From NCBI GenBank assembly GCA_031308135.1, contig JAHLJT010009419.1, positions 64,996,723 to 65,060,722 on the forward strand: a stretch of DNA of 64,000 bases. The letters are read 5' to 3'. The position numbers were made by a program, and so were the translations under genes. The notes under the pieces are model-generated. The model worked only from the letters and a program-made list of their open reading frames with translations. It ran no database searches and was not told where the DNA came from. Origin of the DNA: Acheta domesticus (lineage: Eukaryota; Arthropoda; Insecta; Orthoptera; Gryllidae). This document shows, piece after piece, positions 33,616 through 44,522 of this stretch; position 1 is the first letter of the stretch; each line of letters starts with the position of its first letter.

Positions 33616-33894
33616 AGTGTAAAGTGATCCGCCTACTTGAGATGCCCAGGCGTAAATTAGAGCTCTACCTACAGGAGACTTAATGTGAAGCAATAGTAAT
33701 AACAGATACCCAGCAGGGTACAAAACCAGTTCAAGGGTTCAAGGGTACAAAACCAGTTTCTATGTAGCCAGATGTCCTAAAAGAATGCCAACTCTTTATA
33801 TGTACAGTAGAATATTTCCAATTACGTGGCTGTGAGCACCACTAGAGTTCATCCATTTGAAATCACAAAATGAGGGCGGTCATCTAGTGGTTCC

Positions 33895-34445
33895 GGGTGC
33901 GTCGAGTGCTGAGGTCGTTATTCCCGCAAGTGTAGTGCATTCTTTAGCATTTGTGGTGGTGGTGGTAGTGGTGACGGCTGCGATCTTCCCCTCTGGACGG
34001 CGACATCCGGCCCCGATCTACCGTCGGTTAGCGGGGTTTTCCCCAACCAGGCATCTCCCACTAGTGCTGCGCCGCCCCAGCCGAGACAAGCTCTAAGCTC
34101 CCGACCGGTCTCCCGGCATGTGTGATAGTGTAGTGCATGTTAGTGTAAGTATGTGTAAGAAGGGGGAAGTTAGGACAAAGAAGAGGAAGGAAAGATCGTG
34201 TGCGTTTCGTTATCCGTTTATTAGGGTACTGTTCCGGCATTCGCCTGGTGTTGATAGGAGAAAACTATCGATGAGAGCAACCAGCCGCTATTCTCCAGCA
34301 GATAGCGACTGAATTCGACCTAGCTGACAAGTTAGTGTTGAAAATCCTGCCACCGTCAGAAGTCGAACCCCAGGGCCTCCAAGTGAGAGGTACAGAAGTG
34401 ATATCAGTTGGTGCCGTGACCTACCTCTCCCTGTCTTCCTAATGG
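33895..34445 (-). mobile_element. tRNA-derived SINE (family A), longest copy, minus strand
   Basis: The minus-strand head starts near 34440 (GGGAGAGGTAGGTCACGGC) and has a clear B box, TGGGGTTCGACTTCTGAC, at about 34357-34374. The body includes GGTCGAATTCAGTCGC, a GA-rich strand section, and CATGCCGGGAGACCGGTCGG followed by GAGCTTAGAGC. The left, 3', part contains GCACTACACTTGCGGG, which also appears at 43030-43190. A GTGGTGGTGGTAGTGGTG run at 33954-33971 is an internal microsatellite. Confidence 0.75.
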
Positions 34446-35330
34446 AACTGATGGGTCTGAGTCTCTCCGTAAGATGCACCTGCCTGAGATGTAGTGCAAG
34501 TTTACGCTTGGGGCTCGCCGCCGGCGCGGTGGTTTTATGTTTCAGGTCGGTGCAGACTTGCACTGGTAGAACCAGGGCTTTTAAACTCCCATTTAAACTA
34601 GTGTAGGCGCTCACAGTAGTAGGAAATACTCTTTCTCCTTCTTGCAGGAACGAAGAAACAAACGTTACTGAATAGGCTTTTGGGCCCGCCGTGATTTACA
34701 GGACAAAACTAATTGGGGAAGAGAAAAGACTACATCAATTTTAACGATTTACTTAGCAGCAGCTTTTAGTTAATATTACCACTACAATTAATAATATTTG
34801 ATTGTAGAGGATTTGGTATTTCTCACAAATTGCGGAAAATGTTTATTTTTTATTTTAGGGGAACTTTATGGAAAGCCTATCAGTGTGATCCTTTGCCCCC
34901 ATCGTGTTTGTCACGCCCGAAGTTTGCAGATCCTATCAACTCCCTATTGAAACTAAGGAGAAAACATGGTAGACAAATTAGAAGCTCTACTGTCACCCGG
35001 TGTGGTTTTGCATTACGATCGCAAATTTTCACTACGAAAACGTGACGCCTTTGTGCCAAATCTGCGGAAATGGAGTATATGTAATGGTAGAATGTACACT
35101 ACAAATTATGGATTCATAGAGCGTGAAGTCTTTTCCGCCTGACGTACCTAGTTTTGTCACGACAGCCCACGCTCCGTCACAACAACTTTGCAAGAGACTT
35201 TATTTATTTCCTGCAAGAAAGAGCAAGGACAGAGCGCGGCACTATGAGGGCCCCGTCTAAACGCCAGTTAAAATGCCCTGGGCGCCAGTGGGACGGCGCT
35301 TCTCTTTGCCTTCCGCAGTGGGCTACGCTC
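34446..35330. other. Intergenic, nothing recognised
   Basis: Mixed-composition sequence; small frames at 34830-35045 and elsewhere show no domain. Confidence 0.45.
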
Positions 35331-35332
35331 AA

Positions 35333-35396
35333 TCGCAGAGGTCCAAGTGATGCTCTTGGAGTGGTCCAAGCTCTCGCAGAGGTCCAAGTGATGCTC
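35333..35396. repeat. 23-bp direct repeat, 41-bp period
   Basis: A 23-base stretch starting TCGCAGAGGTCCAAGTGATG occurs at 35333 and again at 35374 without a mismatch. GGTCCAAG recurs a third time between them, so the local unit has been duplicated more than once. Confidence 0.9.
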
Positions 35397-37084
35397 AAGC
35401 AGCCTGCTTTTTGGCAGGGATAGCAAATAATGGTTTGCGTGCGTGTGGGAGAGCGCGTACATGGGTGATGAAGCAACGACGAATAATTCTTTATCTCAGC
35501 CTCGCTGTTTCTCTGTCCTTATACGTATCTCCTTAGAGTGCATCTCGGTTGGAGTAATGAGGGGTTACCAACCCCCGGAGCGCATGTTCCGGCTGAGGTT
35601 CGATGATTTTCGAACGGCAGAAAATTCATTGTGACTATGCAGTATTTTCTTGCAAGATTTAAAGTGCCAAACAAACGTATTATCTTTCTCCATCTCTCTC
35701 CTTTCTTTTTATCTTTCTCGCAATTGCGCAACTCTCTCTTTCTCTCTCTCCAATTCCCTCGCTCTCCTACTACGCTCCAGCCCAGACCGACTACAAATCT
35801 CGCGGGAATGTAAATGAAGTTTATTCTATCTAAAAATATTGGTGGAATCAAACTTTGAGTTGTTTGTTTTTGTTTATAAACTTCAATCTAATTCACCTCG
35901 CCCCTCCTTTCACTTAACTATCCCTTCCATTCAGGAATTAAACGAGCGTAACGCATTCGTTACAATATTTTTATTTGACTTAGAATAATCGGCTGGTGAA
36001 GTTATTAAATACCTCGCCACTGTAATGTCAAAATCGCGTAACCTTTGAAAAATAACATGTTTTGCATCAGTTGGGTACGGTTTATCTATTTTAAATATCT
36101 CTGTATTATTCATAGCCATCTTTTCATTATCGTTCACTAAATTATTCTACATACTTCATGTAGAATGCTTTACATGGTGTGAACCTTCTAATCATTTTGA
36201 ATACAGCTCTTCCTGTGTAAGGAACATTGCGAATTGATGCTCGTATTTTCCGGACAGCCCTAACTACCTTCAAGGGATAATTTGGTGCTGCTAGCATTAA
36301 TTAATTCAACATTGTATGTTCAAATGCTCAGATTGTATGTTCAGCTCTGTATATCATCAATTCCCGAACTAATCTCTGGCTTGCCATTCCTATCCTATCA
36401 AATTTTATATCAAATCACAATATAGACAACATATTTAAGTAATTGTAATTTTTCAGGAATAGCCTATTATTTCTCGCTTCCTCCATTTGAATCAATTATT
36501 TTTTGTAATATAGTCGGTGGACCCTGGATTAGCAGGAGAGAATAGGCAACGCAAGTGTACCTTCTTTGCATCTTCATGGCACTCGGTCACTTGCGTAGAA
36601 ATTTTGGTGGACTGAGCATCTCCCCCTTGTTGGCTGGAAGTTTTGACTCAGCCATGTAGTTTGCATTTCTTTACGCATCATAATGATGCATTATAAATAT
36701 CATAGTTGTCAAAATGTAACTTCATGAGCTTTCTATAATAATTACTCTTTGAAGTTGATATGTTTCAAATCATGGAGGTCATTCTTATTGATTGAATAAC
36801 ATGTTTATTTTAACATGGTTTTGATGTTTGCCCGTTTGGTAAGAGTGTTGCGATATATTTTCTTTTCCTTATATATGATTTAAGATATGATTCATAACGT
36901 GTAGTAAACTATATTAATTTTGATTTGCTCTTATAATATGATTCATAATTTCAATGCAGTATCATGGTTCCTTTATTACATAATTTTATTTCATAAGTAG
37001 CTCCATACTTTATGTAATTTCCACATCAGATTTGCTTTGTAATAATGTGCAAAGAATTTCTTTTCTTTTCGTGGACATTGTATA
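35397..37084. other. AT-rich intergenic with a CT-rich tract
   Basis: No gene recognised. Pyrimidine-rich DNA (CTCTCTTTCTCTCTCTCC and similar) lies at 35690-35770; the minus-strand frame 35519-35851 through it is an artefact. Confidence 0.5.
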
Positions 37085-37533
37085 TTAGATTAGATTAGAT
37101 TTATTTAAACTGCAATTGGGCATAACCCGGTGGCAGCTAATTACAAAAACATAAATATACACAGCCTTTCTGTAATATAGAACTCCAAAACCACTAATAG
37201 TAATAATAATAATAATAACAACAACAACAATAATAATAAGAAGAAGAAGAAGAAGATGCAAATTATATACTAATTGTAGTAATAGTAATGGTAAAATAAT
37301 GATAATAATATTAAAAACTGACTGATTCATAAAACATTAAATTACATTAAGAGAGAAAACACACACACACACACACACTGCATTAGTATTACACTGCACT
37401 TCACTTCACTAAGACCTGAAAACATTTCCTTCTTTATTTCTCTGCTATACACTGCACTACACCTCACTTCACAATAGAACACTTATGCATCGCTATATAA
37501 CCCACTATTCTCCCTCATTTACTTAATAATACC
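37085..37533 (-). mobile_element. 3' UTR of a minus-strand LINE
   Basis: Reading leftward from the stop codon at 37534, the UTR ends GCAGTTTAAATAAATCTAAT followed by further CTAAT repeats, a typical non-LTR tail. It contains microsatellites: AAT/AAC/AAG triplet runs at 37196-37256 and (AC)n near 37362-37378. These are read here on the plus strand. Confidence 0.6.
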
Positions 37534-37900
37534 CTAAATTAATTTCCTAAACTGTTTAACACTTTGAGGAAAGGGTTCAAAGGTTTTTGCAGGCAATCTA
37601 TTCCATTCCGTAATCGTTCGATTTGTAAAAGAAAATTTCCCGACATCCGTTCTCTGCTGTCTTAAATTTATTTTGTGCCTGTGATTGCGATATGTCATTT
37701 CGTTTCTAACAAAGCTGTTAAATAAATTTCAGATCTTAATCGCAAAGTCTACTTCATTTGTATTGTCACATTCACTTTTTATTTCTCACCTTTGAAGAGT
37801 TTGATCTTTTTGATATGGATTTAACTCAATTATACTAACATTCCATTCCAAACGGCTGAGCTGTGTGGTTTAATTGTGTCCTTCAATACGTAATGCACTA
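37534..37900 (-). pseudogene. LINE ORF2 C-terminal fragment, minus strand
   Basis: On the minus strand from about 37720 down to the TAG at 37534-37536 an open stretch encodes LFNSFVRNEMTYRNHRHKIN, then QQRTDVGKFSFTNRTITEWN and RLPAKTFEPFPQSVKQFRKLI. The pattern (R.R...GK..F..R....WN.LP......s...FK..L, then stop) is the C terminus of many CR1/Jockey-group LINE polyproteins after the reverse transcriptase. Upstream, towards 37900, frame is lost, though ELNPYQKDQ-like residues remain in a shifted frame. It is 5' truncated and dead. Confidence 0.75.
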
Positions 37901-38054
37901 TCCTGGCGCATGGTGTTTCTCAAATGAACTATTAGTCAGGAAAGTTATTTGTCGGTGAAAATCACAGGTCTTTTTTTGTTCGCTTTGTATTTTTATTTCA
38001 TGTTTATTACCATGGTCTCTCTCAAATATAGATAGAATTAATTCGTTTTACTCG

Positions 38055-38055
<1 letters not shown>

Positions 38056-38143
<88 letters not shown>
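38056..38143. repeat. Compound (TA)n(GA)n microsatellite
   Basis: About 25 TA units (38056-38105) run straight into about 19 GA units (38105-38143). Both are essentially uninterrupted, so the tract is likely length-polymorphic. Confidence 0.95.
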
Positions 38144-38146
<3 letters not shown>

Positions 38147-41100
38147 TATACATATATATAAAAGTGAATGTTGGTATGTATAAAACAGTTAAACACAGAT
38201 ACCATGAGACCAATCTCCTTGAAAGTTGTACATGTTTTTTTCACCGAGAAGGTTTACGTCCTAACTCTTAAACGATGTGTTCTAGGGCCTTAAAAACTAA
38301 AATTTTGGCCTCAAAGAAACGTTTCTCACACCGTAATCTACAGGATGAAAAATTCTATTACATTTTTGATGGTCCAGGGCTTCTCGATATTATCACACCT
38401 GTTCGGAGATGTGCAGAATCTGCAATTAAATGTGAATGCGAAGGAAAGAGAGCGGCAGAGACAGACAAGGACAGGGTGAGGGAGGGAGGGAGAGACAGTG
38501 AGAAAGAGTGATGGGAGGGGAAAGAGGCAGATGAAGGGCAGAAAAACGACTGCCGGGTTTTCCTAGTAAATATGATAAATCCCCTGGCAACATAGCGACG
38601 GTGCCCGGAGGTTTATTATATTTACAAGAGAGTAAAACAAATTAATTCTATCTAGATTATATCACATATTATCTTTATATTCTATAAAATTATATCACGT
38701 ATTAGCTCAAAAACTCGAATCGTCGGGTTCTTACTCTAACACGTGTTATAATTTTATTACCTGGTCGTATATGAACATTAAGTTTTGCCTATTGATGTAA
38801 TTATAATGGTTTCTGGATTGAAGATAAATTTCTGACAATTATAAATGCTGAATGGTATGATATGGTTTCCGTGCTGTCATTTATATTTGTAATATCGCAG
38901 TCGCTATAACGCAGTTTGCTCTGACCAAAACTATTCAGTGGCTACCTCATTTATCTTATTCCACCAGTTTTTAATAAACGTGACTCAACTTAGAGACCAA
39001 TTTTCTTAGCAAAAAATGTATGTTTACTTCAAGTTGCAATAACTGCAGCATGTATGCGATGGAGAGACAGAAAATTAACATCTTAATCTTTTCTTAACAT
39101 GTATAAGTTTTTCAGTAAAGAAAAATAAAATTCAATGTTATTTTATAGCGTTTCTTACTCTCAATTGTTCTCTACTGGTTTACGAGTTGAGGATAAAATA
39201 TTTTCTATGGTCATTCACTCGTACTTTCTATAAGCATATTTTAAATATATTTCCTTAACGGCTAATAAAATAATAATTAATCATTTCACTCACACAAACG
39301 TACCATCTTCATTTCTTCTTAACTCATTGCTTAGACAGTCCAGTTAAGTACAGTTTTCAGTTAACTTTTTAGTTTCTTATAACTTAATTGTGTCATTACC
39401 ACAGGATTGGAATATTTTTTAAAAATTATGTTATTAAATGAATCTGATATAATGAAATTCTGAAAATATTCACTTCACAGCAGGTATTAATTAAATAAGC
39501 TGACTCAGAAACGCTTTCTTCTTCCTAAGACGTTTCTTCACATTTTCGGTTAAAAAAACCTACGTTTTCCGACGGTTTAAGTATTTCTCTGTTAATGGTA
39601 TTAATAAATTAGTATCTCTATTCAGGAAAAGTAAGAAGGATATGGAGCTTACAAAGAAAGCAAGTAATTATAAAGGAAATAACATAGACTTTAATGTTGT
39701 ACTTGTTTATTTACAAATATTAAATAATACATCAGTATTCGGTGAGTCAGTCTTTGTCGAGACGTCCTCAAAAGAGTCGAGAGTCTTTGGTTCAGTCACC
39801 CGATGTCTTGGCTAAGTATTTTATCGTTCATATTTCTAACTTCATATATTTGAAAAGTATTTTACCCGTCTAGTCACAAACTACACTGGTAACTCTGTCA
39901 CACCTGGCTTCTTTGTCAATATTTTAATGCACATTTACTACATATTTTTAGTAAAATTTACTCTGAATTACGCTCATTTAATTTGTCTAAGAAATTACGT
40001 TTTGTTTGAAATTAATTACATTTTCATTATTTTGATCCTACAGTTAGACTAGGAAATTTGTATTAGCAGCTTTGCTGAAACATGAGTCAAGTCCTTTAAT
40101 GTAAAGTACAACTCTCGAACACTGTTTTCGAATTAATAAATAAAACTTGTTCTTTGAGAATAACATAACATATGTACTAAAATCTACATTGAGTTGACGT
40201 AAAACATGTAATTGTCATAAATTATTTGTCCAAATAAATTAGATTAGAAAACAAAACTTGACGCTCCAGCACATGAAACATTTGTCATTTACTGCAAAAT
40301 GACAACAACTGAGCAGATATCATCCCAGAAAGGCAGAACATGGGATGGAGGAATATGGACAACGGGTTCATTAAAATGGCGGTTCCTAAATGTTCCTAAT
40401 GTTTTGAAATAACATACAGATTTGCATCGCTGAAAACAAAGATTTGCCAGTTAATGAACAAAATAAAGCTTCGGCATGAATGACTCCAATGTCACAGAAA
40501 GTATGAAGCCCTGACGTGATTTCATATTTCTAATTAGGAACTCATTAAGCAGTGAAAATTTGGAGAAGGCAGAAAAACAGGAGACTCACGCACTCGAAGC
40601 AGCAGGTTGCATGGAACATAGAGGTGAAAATTCACGAGGAGCAAAATCTTCGCTGATTTTCAGGGCGATCCCAAGTCTAATTAAGTTATCAAAGAGGGAA
40701 AGATAAGCAGGTTCTTATAAGGCAAATGAATGGCAAGAACAGAGTGAAAACGAGTTGAAATTATGAATACCATGGGTTTAAGATAAAATGTCGCATTTCA
40801 GCCTACATGAGTCAGCAGAATTTATATATTTGCCCCTATTATTGAGGTAACACTCATTTAAATATAGTACGTCAGAAGTCTGTAAGTAGTAATTTATGGT
40901 ATGGGCTTAGAAAAAGTGTTTTTTTAGAATGAATGTTCAAATTAATTTAATTTTTGTAAAAGCAGTCTATTAAAGAAAGTATAAAGAATGTCGTAGAGTA
41001 GTTTATATAATAAAAACAGTTTTGTATCGTTAAGAGAGTTGTGAAGAAAGAGGGAGTGGGTAAATTTCATGTCAGGGTAGAAGCATTGATTATGTAATAT

Positions 41101-41394
41101 GTAGAATGCAGTTTCGCCCGTGATGAACAAAATGCACTTGGTAAGGGCGAATGTAAAGTGCAGTCTCTCAGGGGCGAATGTAAAATTACATGCAGTGAAT
41201 TCCTACAAAGAATTGAAGTCCAATACCGTCTTTGAGGGAAGGATGCGCGAGCGGGTGTGGGAACCGAGAATGAAGCCAGACTGCACGAAACGGAAGCACC
41301 TTACTACGATTCAGCACCATACGTCAAGAATTAACGTCTGATAAGAATCCACAATTGAGAGAAAGAGACGAATTTTTTAGTGATCTAATATTCC
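38144..41394. other. Intergenic, nothing recognised
   Basis: Over 3 kb of mostly AT-rich DNA. A purine-rich GAGAGAGCGG/GGAGGGAGGG tract lies at 38450-38530. A duplicated GGCGAATGTAAA is found at 41148 and 41174. No exon of the neighbouring Osiris gene is expected here, since that gene reads leftward and ends at 42002. Confidence 0.5.
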
Positions 41395-41960
41395 GCGAGT
41401 TGAAAATCACCCTGCTAGGATACAGAAACCTTCGTAATAAAGAAGCCTGTGATATGAAATCGCCCTTGAGGAAAGAAATCGTCTTGAAGAAAGAAGCTGT
41501 CGTGGGGGAAGCGGAGGTTTGAAGGATTTAATCCCTACTGCGTGGGTGCCGGAGCCCCCTGCTAGGATACAAAACCCTACGTGGGTTTGTTTTTGATAGT
41601 GACATCATACTGCTCGGCCACAAGGGCACCCTGCTAGGACGAAGAACCTTACATCATAGCATTGTTTAAAACTGGCATTAGGGAGAGTGAAACCACCTTT
41701 CAGAGAAGGAAGTGTCCGAGGGAGTGACATCATACCACTCGAGTACGAGATCACCCAGATAGGATACCGAAGCCTGCATCATGGCATTTGTTGAATAAAT
41801 CCGCCATGAAGTGGGAAAGACATGTCAGAAAACCGCCATCGAGAACAGTCTGATGGTCACATGCGCGGGCACCGGAGAGCACCCTTGTGACACACAGCAG
41901 CCTACATCATAGCGTTACACAAAACCGCCATGAAGTGGGCACGAGTGTTGCAGAACCCGC
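41395..41960. repeat. Degenerate ~127-bp tandem array beside the Osiris 3' end
   Basis: Anchors of the form CACCCTGCTAGGATACNGAA recur at about 41409, 41558, 41627, 41753 and 41881, the last two intervals being 126 and 128. Each is followed by (ACATCATAG)CATT, AAAACCGCCATGAAGTGGG, CAGAAAACCGCCATCGAGA and GAGTGACATCATACCACTCG. The 41558-41627 pair is a shortened unit. The array ends ~40 bases from the Osiris stop codon, so the transcript's 3' UTR would run into it. The plus-strand ORFs starting at 41887 and 41930 begin in this array. Confidence 0.75.
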
Positions 41961-42001
41961 CGTCGAGAGAAGAACCAGTTTCGCAGGGCCAACGCAGGGC
42001 C

Positions 42002-42402
42002 CTACTGCGCAGGCGCGGGCGCCGACGCGGGCTGCTGGGCGGCGTACGCCAACTCGTGCGCGTCGAGGCTGCGCGACCAGCCGGAGGAGGCGGCGGGGCC
42101 CGAGCTGTAGCCACCGCCGCCGCCGCCCGCGCTCCAGCCGCCGGCCGGCGCGGCGCCGGCGCTCCAACCCGCGGAGGCGCCGCCCTTGCCGCCCAGCCCG
42201 AAGCCGCCCAGCCCGCCGCCGCCCAGCAGCTTCTGCAGGGCCAGCCCTCCGGCCAGCAGCAGCGCCAGCTTGCTCACCAGCAGCGCCTTGGTGGCCACCA
42301 GCCCCAGCAACCCGATGCCCAGAGGCACCACCAGCAGCAGCTTGGCGCCGGCGGCCAGGAGGATGGGCAGCAGCTGCTTCAGCATCTTCTTCTTGCCGCG
42401 AC
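42002..42402 (-). CDS. Osiris family protein, 3'-terminal exon
   Basis: Osiris proteins (DUF1676) are insect-specific secretory or endosomal membrane proteins, many made by cuticle-forming epidermis. This exon encodes their typical C-terminal half. It starts with a basic RGKKKMLKQ, followed by the long hydrophobic run LLPILLAAGAKLLLVVPLG and GLLGLVATKALLVSKLALLL, a Gly/Ala/Ser-rich stretch, and DAHELAYAAQQ near the end, then TAG at 42004-42002. The splice acceptor is a GCGCGCAG at 42410-42403, so the exon starts at 42402 in phase 1, needing one base from the previous exon. The N-terminal signal peptide and two-cysteine part are not in this exon and were not found to the right. It is far more GC-rich than its surroundings. 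The frame is intact, so it is probably a real gene; which Osiris number cannot be said. Long plus-strand ORFs over it are antisense shadows. Confidence 0.82.
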
Positions 42403-42433
42403 CTGCGCGCACAACGGAAACGCACACGTTTTT
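42403..42433 (-). promoter_or_regulatory. Osiris intron 3' end and splice acceptor
   Basis: On the minus strand the intron ends ...GCGTTTCCGTTGTGCGCGCAG. Only 29 bases separate the AG from the end of the MITE at 42434, so the pyrimidine tract is weak (TTTCCGTTGTG). The branch point must lie in this short remnant or within the MITE. Confidence 0.55.
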
Positions 42434-42678
42434 TACTTCGGTTTTTCTTCCTTGGTGCGTGGGGGTGTGTCATCGGAATGGAATATCTCACGGTATTTCG
42501 CGTCGTTCTCGGTTGTGCAGTTAGGATTCGCATGTTCACGACTGTATCGAATAGTTCGGGCGATCATGCGACTTCTAGCTGCACAACCGAGAAAGACAAG
42601 AAATACTGTGAGATATTATATTTTGATGACTTACCCCCAGAAAAAAAAACAGAATACAAAATATCGTAAAACCCAGTA
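42434..42678. mobile_element. Foldback MITE, copy 1, in the Osiris intron
   Basis: The left end TACTTCGGTTTTTCTTCCTT and GCGTGGGGGTGTGTCATC is mirrored by the right end, whose reverse complement begins TACTGGGTTTTACGATATTT and later has CTGGGGGTAAGTCATC. Inner arms (GGAATATCTCACGGTATTTC and its partner) extend the pairing to roughly 100 bases per arm around a GATCATGCGA-type centre. A better preserved copy lies at 53502-53725. The target duplication is no longer intact. It has no coding capacity, so transposition was by another element's enzyme. Confidence 0.8.
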
Positions 42679-43029
42679 AAATAGGCACTCATTCGGTTTG
42701 TTGAGAATAGTTTTGATGATATATTAAAAATAATCGCAAAATTATTAATATAAAAAAATATTGAAAAGCTAAAATACCACGATATGCTCGTGATAAATAA
42801 TGGCTCCCTTGTTTCAGAACTCTTCTTATAATAAACAACTTCATATCTTTTAACTAGTAATAAAAAATCATTATTGTAGCGTATTTTGAAAACTTTAATA
42901 TAATTTTCATAATCTCATTTATAACTGCTACACTGTCAAACAGATCTTCGAAATTACAGAAATCAAAGCAAAGGTAATAACTGTGAGTGATGGAGAGAGG
43001 GGAGAGAGGGAGGGAGGGAGAGGGAGGTG
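42679..43029. other. AT-rich DNA, presumed Osiris intron
   Basis: No exon seen. GGGAGAGAGGGAGGGAGGGA-type purine repeat lies at 42996-43030. Confidence 0.4.
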
Positions 43030-43190
43030 GAGAGATTGATTGATTTATTTATATTTCTGGGCGCGTAAACTACTTAAGTTATTAGTCCCATAAGTGTAGT
43101 GCGTTTTTTTTCTAGGTAAGTGGCGATGATCTTTTCCCCGCTGGATGGCGAGATCTGGCGCCGACCTACCGTCGACTAGCGGGGAGACGG
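43030..43190 (-). mobile_element. SINE family A 3' fragment, minus strand
   Basis: AAGTGTAGTGCG at 43093, CCCGCTGGATGGCGAGATCT and ACCTACCGTCGACTAGCGGG match the left part of the copy at 33895-34445. On the minus strand it ends AATATAAATAAATCAATCAA, giving the family's likely 3' tail, which is not visible in the other copies. Confidence 0.65.
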
Positions 43191-44500
43191 AGGAAGTGGG
43201 AGACGGAGAGAGAGAAAGGTACATTGAGAGTTGGTGCTGGATTCCGAGCACTGAAGATATAAGAATTGCCGAGAAGAGAGATGTGAGGAAAAAATCAATC
43301 AAGTTGAGTTTGATACAAAACAACTAGTTTAACAAGGAAACTGGGATGCGAGAGATAACACTAGTCATATAAAAAGTAGCCACACTATTATAATTGCACG
43401 ATACGATTTTTACCCGTAACGACCATGACATTCATCCAGTTGAAGATTTATATTTTTATGTTCAAGGAAGTTATCTCTGCCGTCTCTTAGATCAACAATC
43501 AACGAGCACAAGAATGTTATAACCTCTAGAGCTCAGACTTTATGTGATTCTGACACCTAATGTGTGGAGTACGATTCAAAAGATTCTAAATCTCTATAAT
43601 ATCATTCATTGAAATTTATTAAGCGACTTGTATACTGTCACGTGAGAACGAAGGCACGTGCTTCTCTCATGAGGAAGAAGAAATTCACAACGGCGCTGGC
43701 GAAAAACATTATCCTCCTTTTTCGCACGCAGACGGAAGACATAAGGTACAAATGAGCGGAAATGGCTAACGCTTGGTTTGTACAGTATCCGCGTGAACGT
43801 AGAAAAAAGAATTTCACAGAGTCTGTCAGAACTTCTTTTTATTTATCATTTTACTTAAACTCTCTTGGACATGTGCATACAGAGACATGACCTGCAAGCT
43901 TCGATAAGAAAGGAAGATGGAAATAAAGGAAGAAAGAAAAAAGATAAATACATAAAGAAAGAGAAAGACAGAAACAAGGAAAGAAAGAATAAACCAATGT
44001 ATTCTTACTGGAACCTACATGGAAAAGTATCTCCTGAATGGAAAAGTATTATAATACTATGTACCTGGTTAATTCAGCTACCGAATGTTTTCTAACAATT
44101 CAGAGCTTTCTGTTTACTGCATTATTCATAGTGCTATTACATTAATATCTAAACGTAATGAGAAGGTATTGTAATTGATAATAAATAATGAAAATGACGT
44201 GTAAATTAATAATCGACCAAGTGACAAAATATTATATTGTTCCATCGAAATGAGATTCTCAGAAATGAGATTTCCATAATTGTTAATCAACAAGGATAAA
44301 CTTATGATGGTTTTAAATATTTAGTTCTTCTTTTAGGCAAAACTGCTCTAGTGTGAAGTTTTCAAGCTTATCGCACATTGAAATAGATAGACATATTGTT
44401 CACGAAATTGTATGAAAATGATACGTTTTTTAAGGAGCTTGCGTTAAAATGAGTTTTCGCGCATGTCGCTTTCCTTTATTCTCCGGCGAGTAATGTGCAA
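43191..44500. other. AT-rich DNA, nothing recognised
   Basis: Possible continuation of the Osiris intron. A purine-rich GAAAGAAAAAAG tract lies at 43925-43995; its ORF (43865-44095) is low-complexity. Confidence 0.45.
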
Positions 44501-44522
44501 GTGACCACACAAGTGTGGTCAC
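44501..44522. other. Perfect short palindrome
   Basis: GTGACCACAC, two bases (AA), then GTGTGGTCAC: ten paired bases with a 2-base loop. It could be a dimeric transcription-factor site or a chance hairpin. No gene lies close by. Confidence 0.7.

Noticed and set aside
41887..42679. Plus-strand ORFs of 260 and 249 codons across the Osiris exon
   Set aside because: They are antisense to the Osiris exon, Arg/Pro/Ala- or Gln-rich, start inside the tandem array and run through the MITE. Open frames in all phases come from GC-rich composition.
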